A stretch of DNA of 64,000 nucleotides, taken from NCBI RefSeq assembly GCF_032583975.1, contig NZ_JAWHTF010000005.1, one strand, 5' to 3'. Below, piece by piece: positions 63,934 through 64,000 of the stretch. Origin of the DNA: Gilvirhabdus luticola (GTDB lineage Bacteria > Bacteroidota > Bacteroidia > Flavobacteriales > Flavobacteriaceae). Each line of letters starts with the position of its first letter. Positions within the stretch are counted from its first letter, which is position 1. The notes beneath the pieces are model-generated. The model was given only the letters and a program-made list of their open reading frames with translations, did not search any database and was not told the origin of the DNA. Position numbers and translations under genes: made by a program.

Positions 63934-64000
63934 TCAGAGATTTTCCAATTCCCTATTTGGCAATCGCTTTGCTTCTTCCATTTTTTTCATTTGAAAATCA
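63934..64000 (-). CDS. Possible C-terminal end of a gene beyond the window
   Basis: A minus-strand frame enters from the edge and ends at TGA (63936-63934) after 21 codons, reading MKKMEEAKRLPNRELENL at its end. The charged helical look suits a coiled-coil C-terminus, but the short length and the nearby direct repeat leave it unsure. No family can be named. Confidence 0.25.
   Translation of the reverse strand, partial: DFQMKKMEEAKRLPNRELENL

Larger units (their letters stand above)
63664..64000. other. Terminal 337-base gap
   Basis: Holds two hairpins (63676-63728, 63748-63780) and an imperfect direct repeat at the edge: CATTTGAAAATCA recurs at 63924-63936 and 63988-64000. On the minus strand the repeats read similarly for about 35 bases. 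A minus frame of 21 residues that stops at 63934-63936 could be the end of a gene beyond the window. Confidence 0.45.

Noticed and set aside
63921..64000. Plus-strand frame reading like a signal peptide (FPIPYLAIALLPFFSFEN)
   Set aside because: It starts from TTG without promoter or leader and overlaps the direct repeat; cannot be judged at the window edge.
1..64000. CRISPR arrays, prophage, restriction-modification or toxin-antitoxin systems
   Set aside because: No regular short repeats with spacers and no cas, phage, nuclease-methylase or toxin pairs were found on reading both strands.

Overview
The window looks like a stretch of chromosome from a marine-type member of the Flavobacteriaceae (phylum Bacteroidota). 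Evidence: strongly AT-rich DNA; promoters of the Bacteroidota type (TTG, 19 bases, TAnnTTTG); and lineage-typical proteins such as the gliding-associated isomerase GldI, DUF6090, DUF3810, DUF5683, WbqC, DUF6122, a very long LepB with an extra N-terminal domain, and a MutA/MutB methylmalonyl-CoA mutase pair. Genus cannot be fixed from sequence alone. Most of the window is ordinary core genome with tight operons, and the accessory parts are small.

Layout. 1-1.6 kb: thioredoxin reductase (cut by the window edge) and a small secreted protein. 1.8-10.1 kb: an accessory carbohydrate-related stretch: a glycosyl-hydrolase-like lipoprotein, a sialate O-acetylesterase, an SGNH hydrolase, tRNA-Pro, a TonB-dependent receptor, a PQQ-type sugar dehydrogenase and a frameshifted cytochrome c. 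10.1-15.2 kb: udk, a DivIC/FtsB-like protein, mutA, a lipoprotein and mutB. 15.2-18.9 kb: a small accessory island (DUF2306, two DUF6090 proteins, GNAT, VOC). It contains two 132-bp repeats with shared ends, arranged like gene-cassette recombination sites. 19-26.4 kb: pckA on the minus strand, then parA-parB-DUF5683-dapB-lepB-wbqC-DUF6122. 26.3-32.9 kb: a minus-strand run with an EEP-family protein, two rhomboids, mutL, two related tiny membrane proteins, ribH and a TPR protein. 33-38.7 kb: recF-DUF721, a small secreted protein, a cold-shock protein, a TPR lipoprotein, DUF418 and ndk. 38.7-39.8 kb: a PhoD-type alkaline phosphatase pseudogene with several lesions. 39.8-47.3 kb: nrnA-like, gldI, a PPIase, pepD, DUF3810, a SpoU methylase and an M48 protease. 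47.3-57.3 kb: a lipoprotein, a RelA/SpoT-type (p)ppGpp enzyme, fur, purA, an AraC-type regulator with a broken start, two small proteins, an OstA-like protein and a class III aminotransferase. 57.4-64 kb: a TPR protein, two adjacent DUF368 transporters, aroE and a DUF349 protein.

How the genes fit together. MutA and MutB form one B12 enzyme for propionate-type carbon. ParA/ParB serve chromosome partition. LepB acts at the inner membrane on exported proteins, which are many here, and OstA-like and DUF368 proteins serve the cell envelope. Several genes show recent decay (PhoD, cytochrome c, the AraC regulator start), consistent with small-scale gene loss in progress.

The most unusual structure is the cassette-like array at about 15.26-17.09 kb. 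A second point is a short palindrome sitting inside mutA and translated in frame. No CRISPR array, prophage, insertion sequence or complete transposon was seen.
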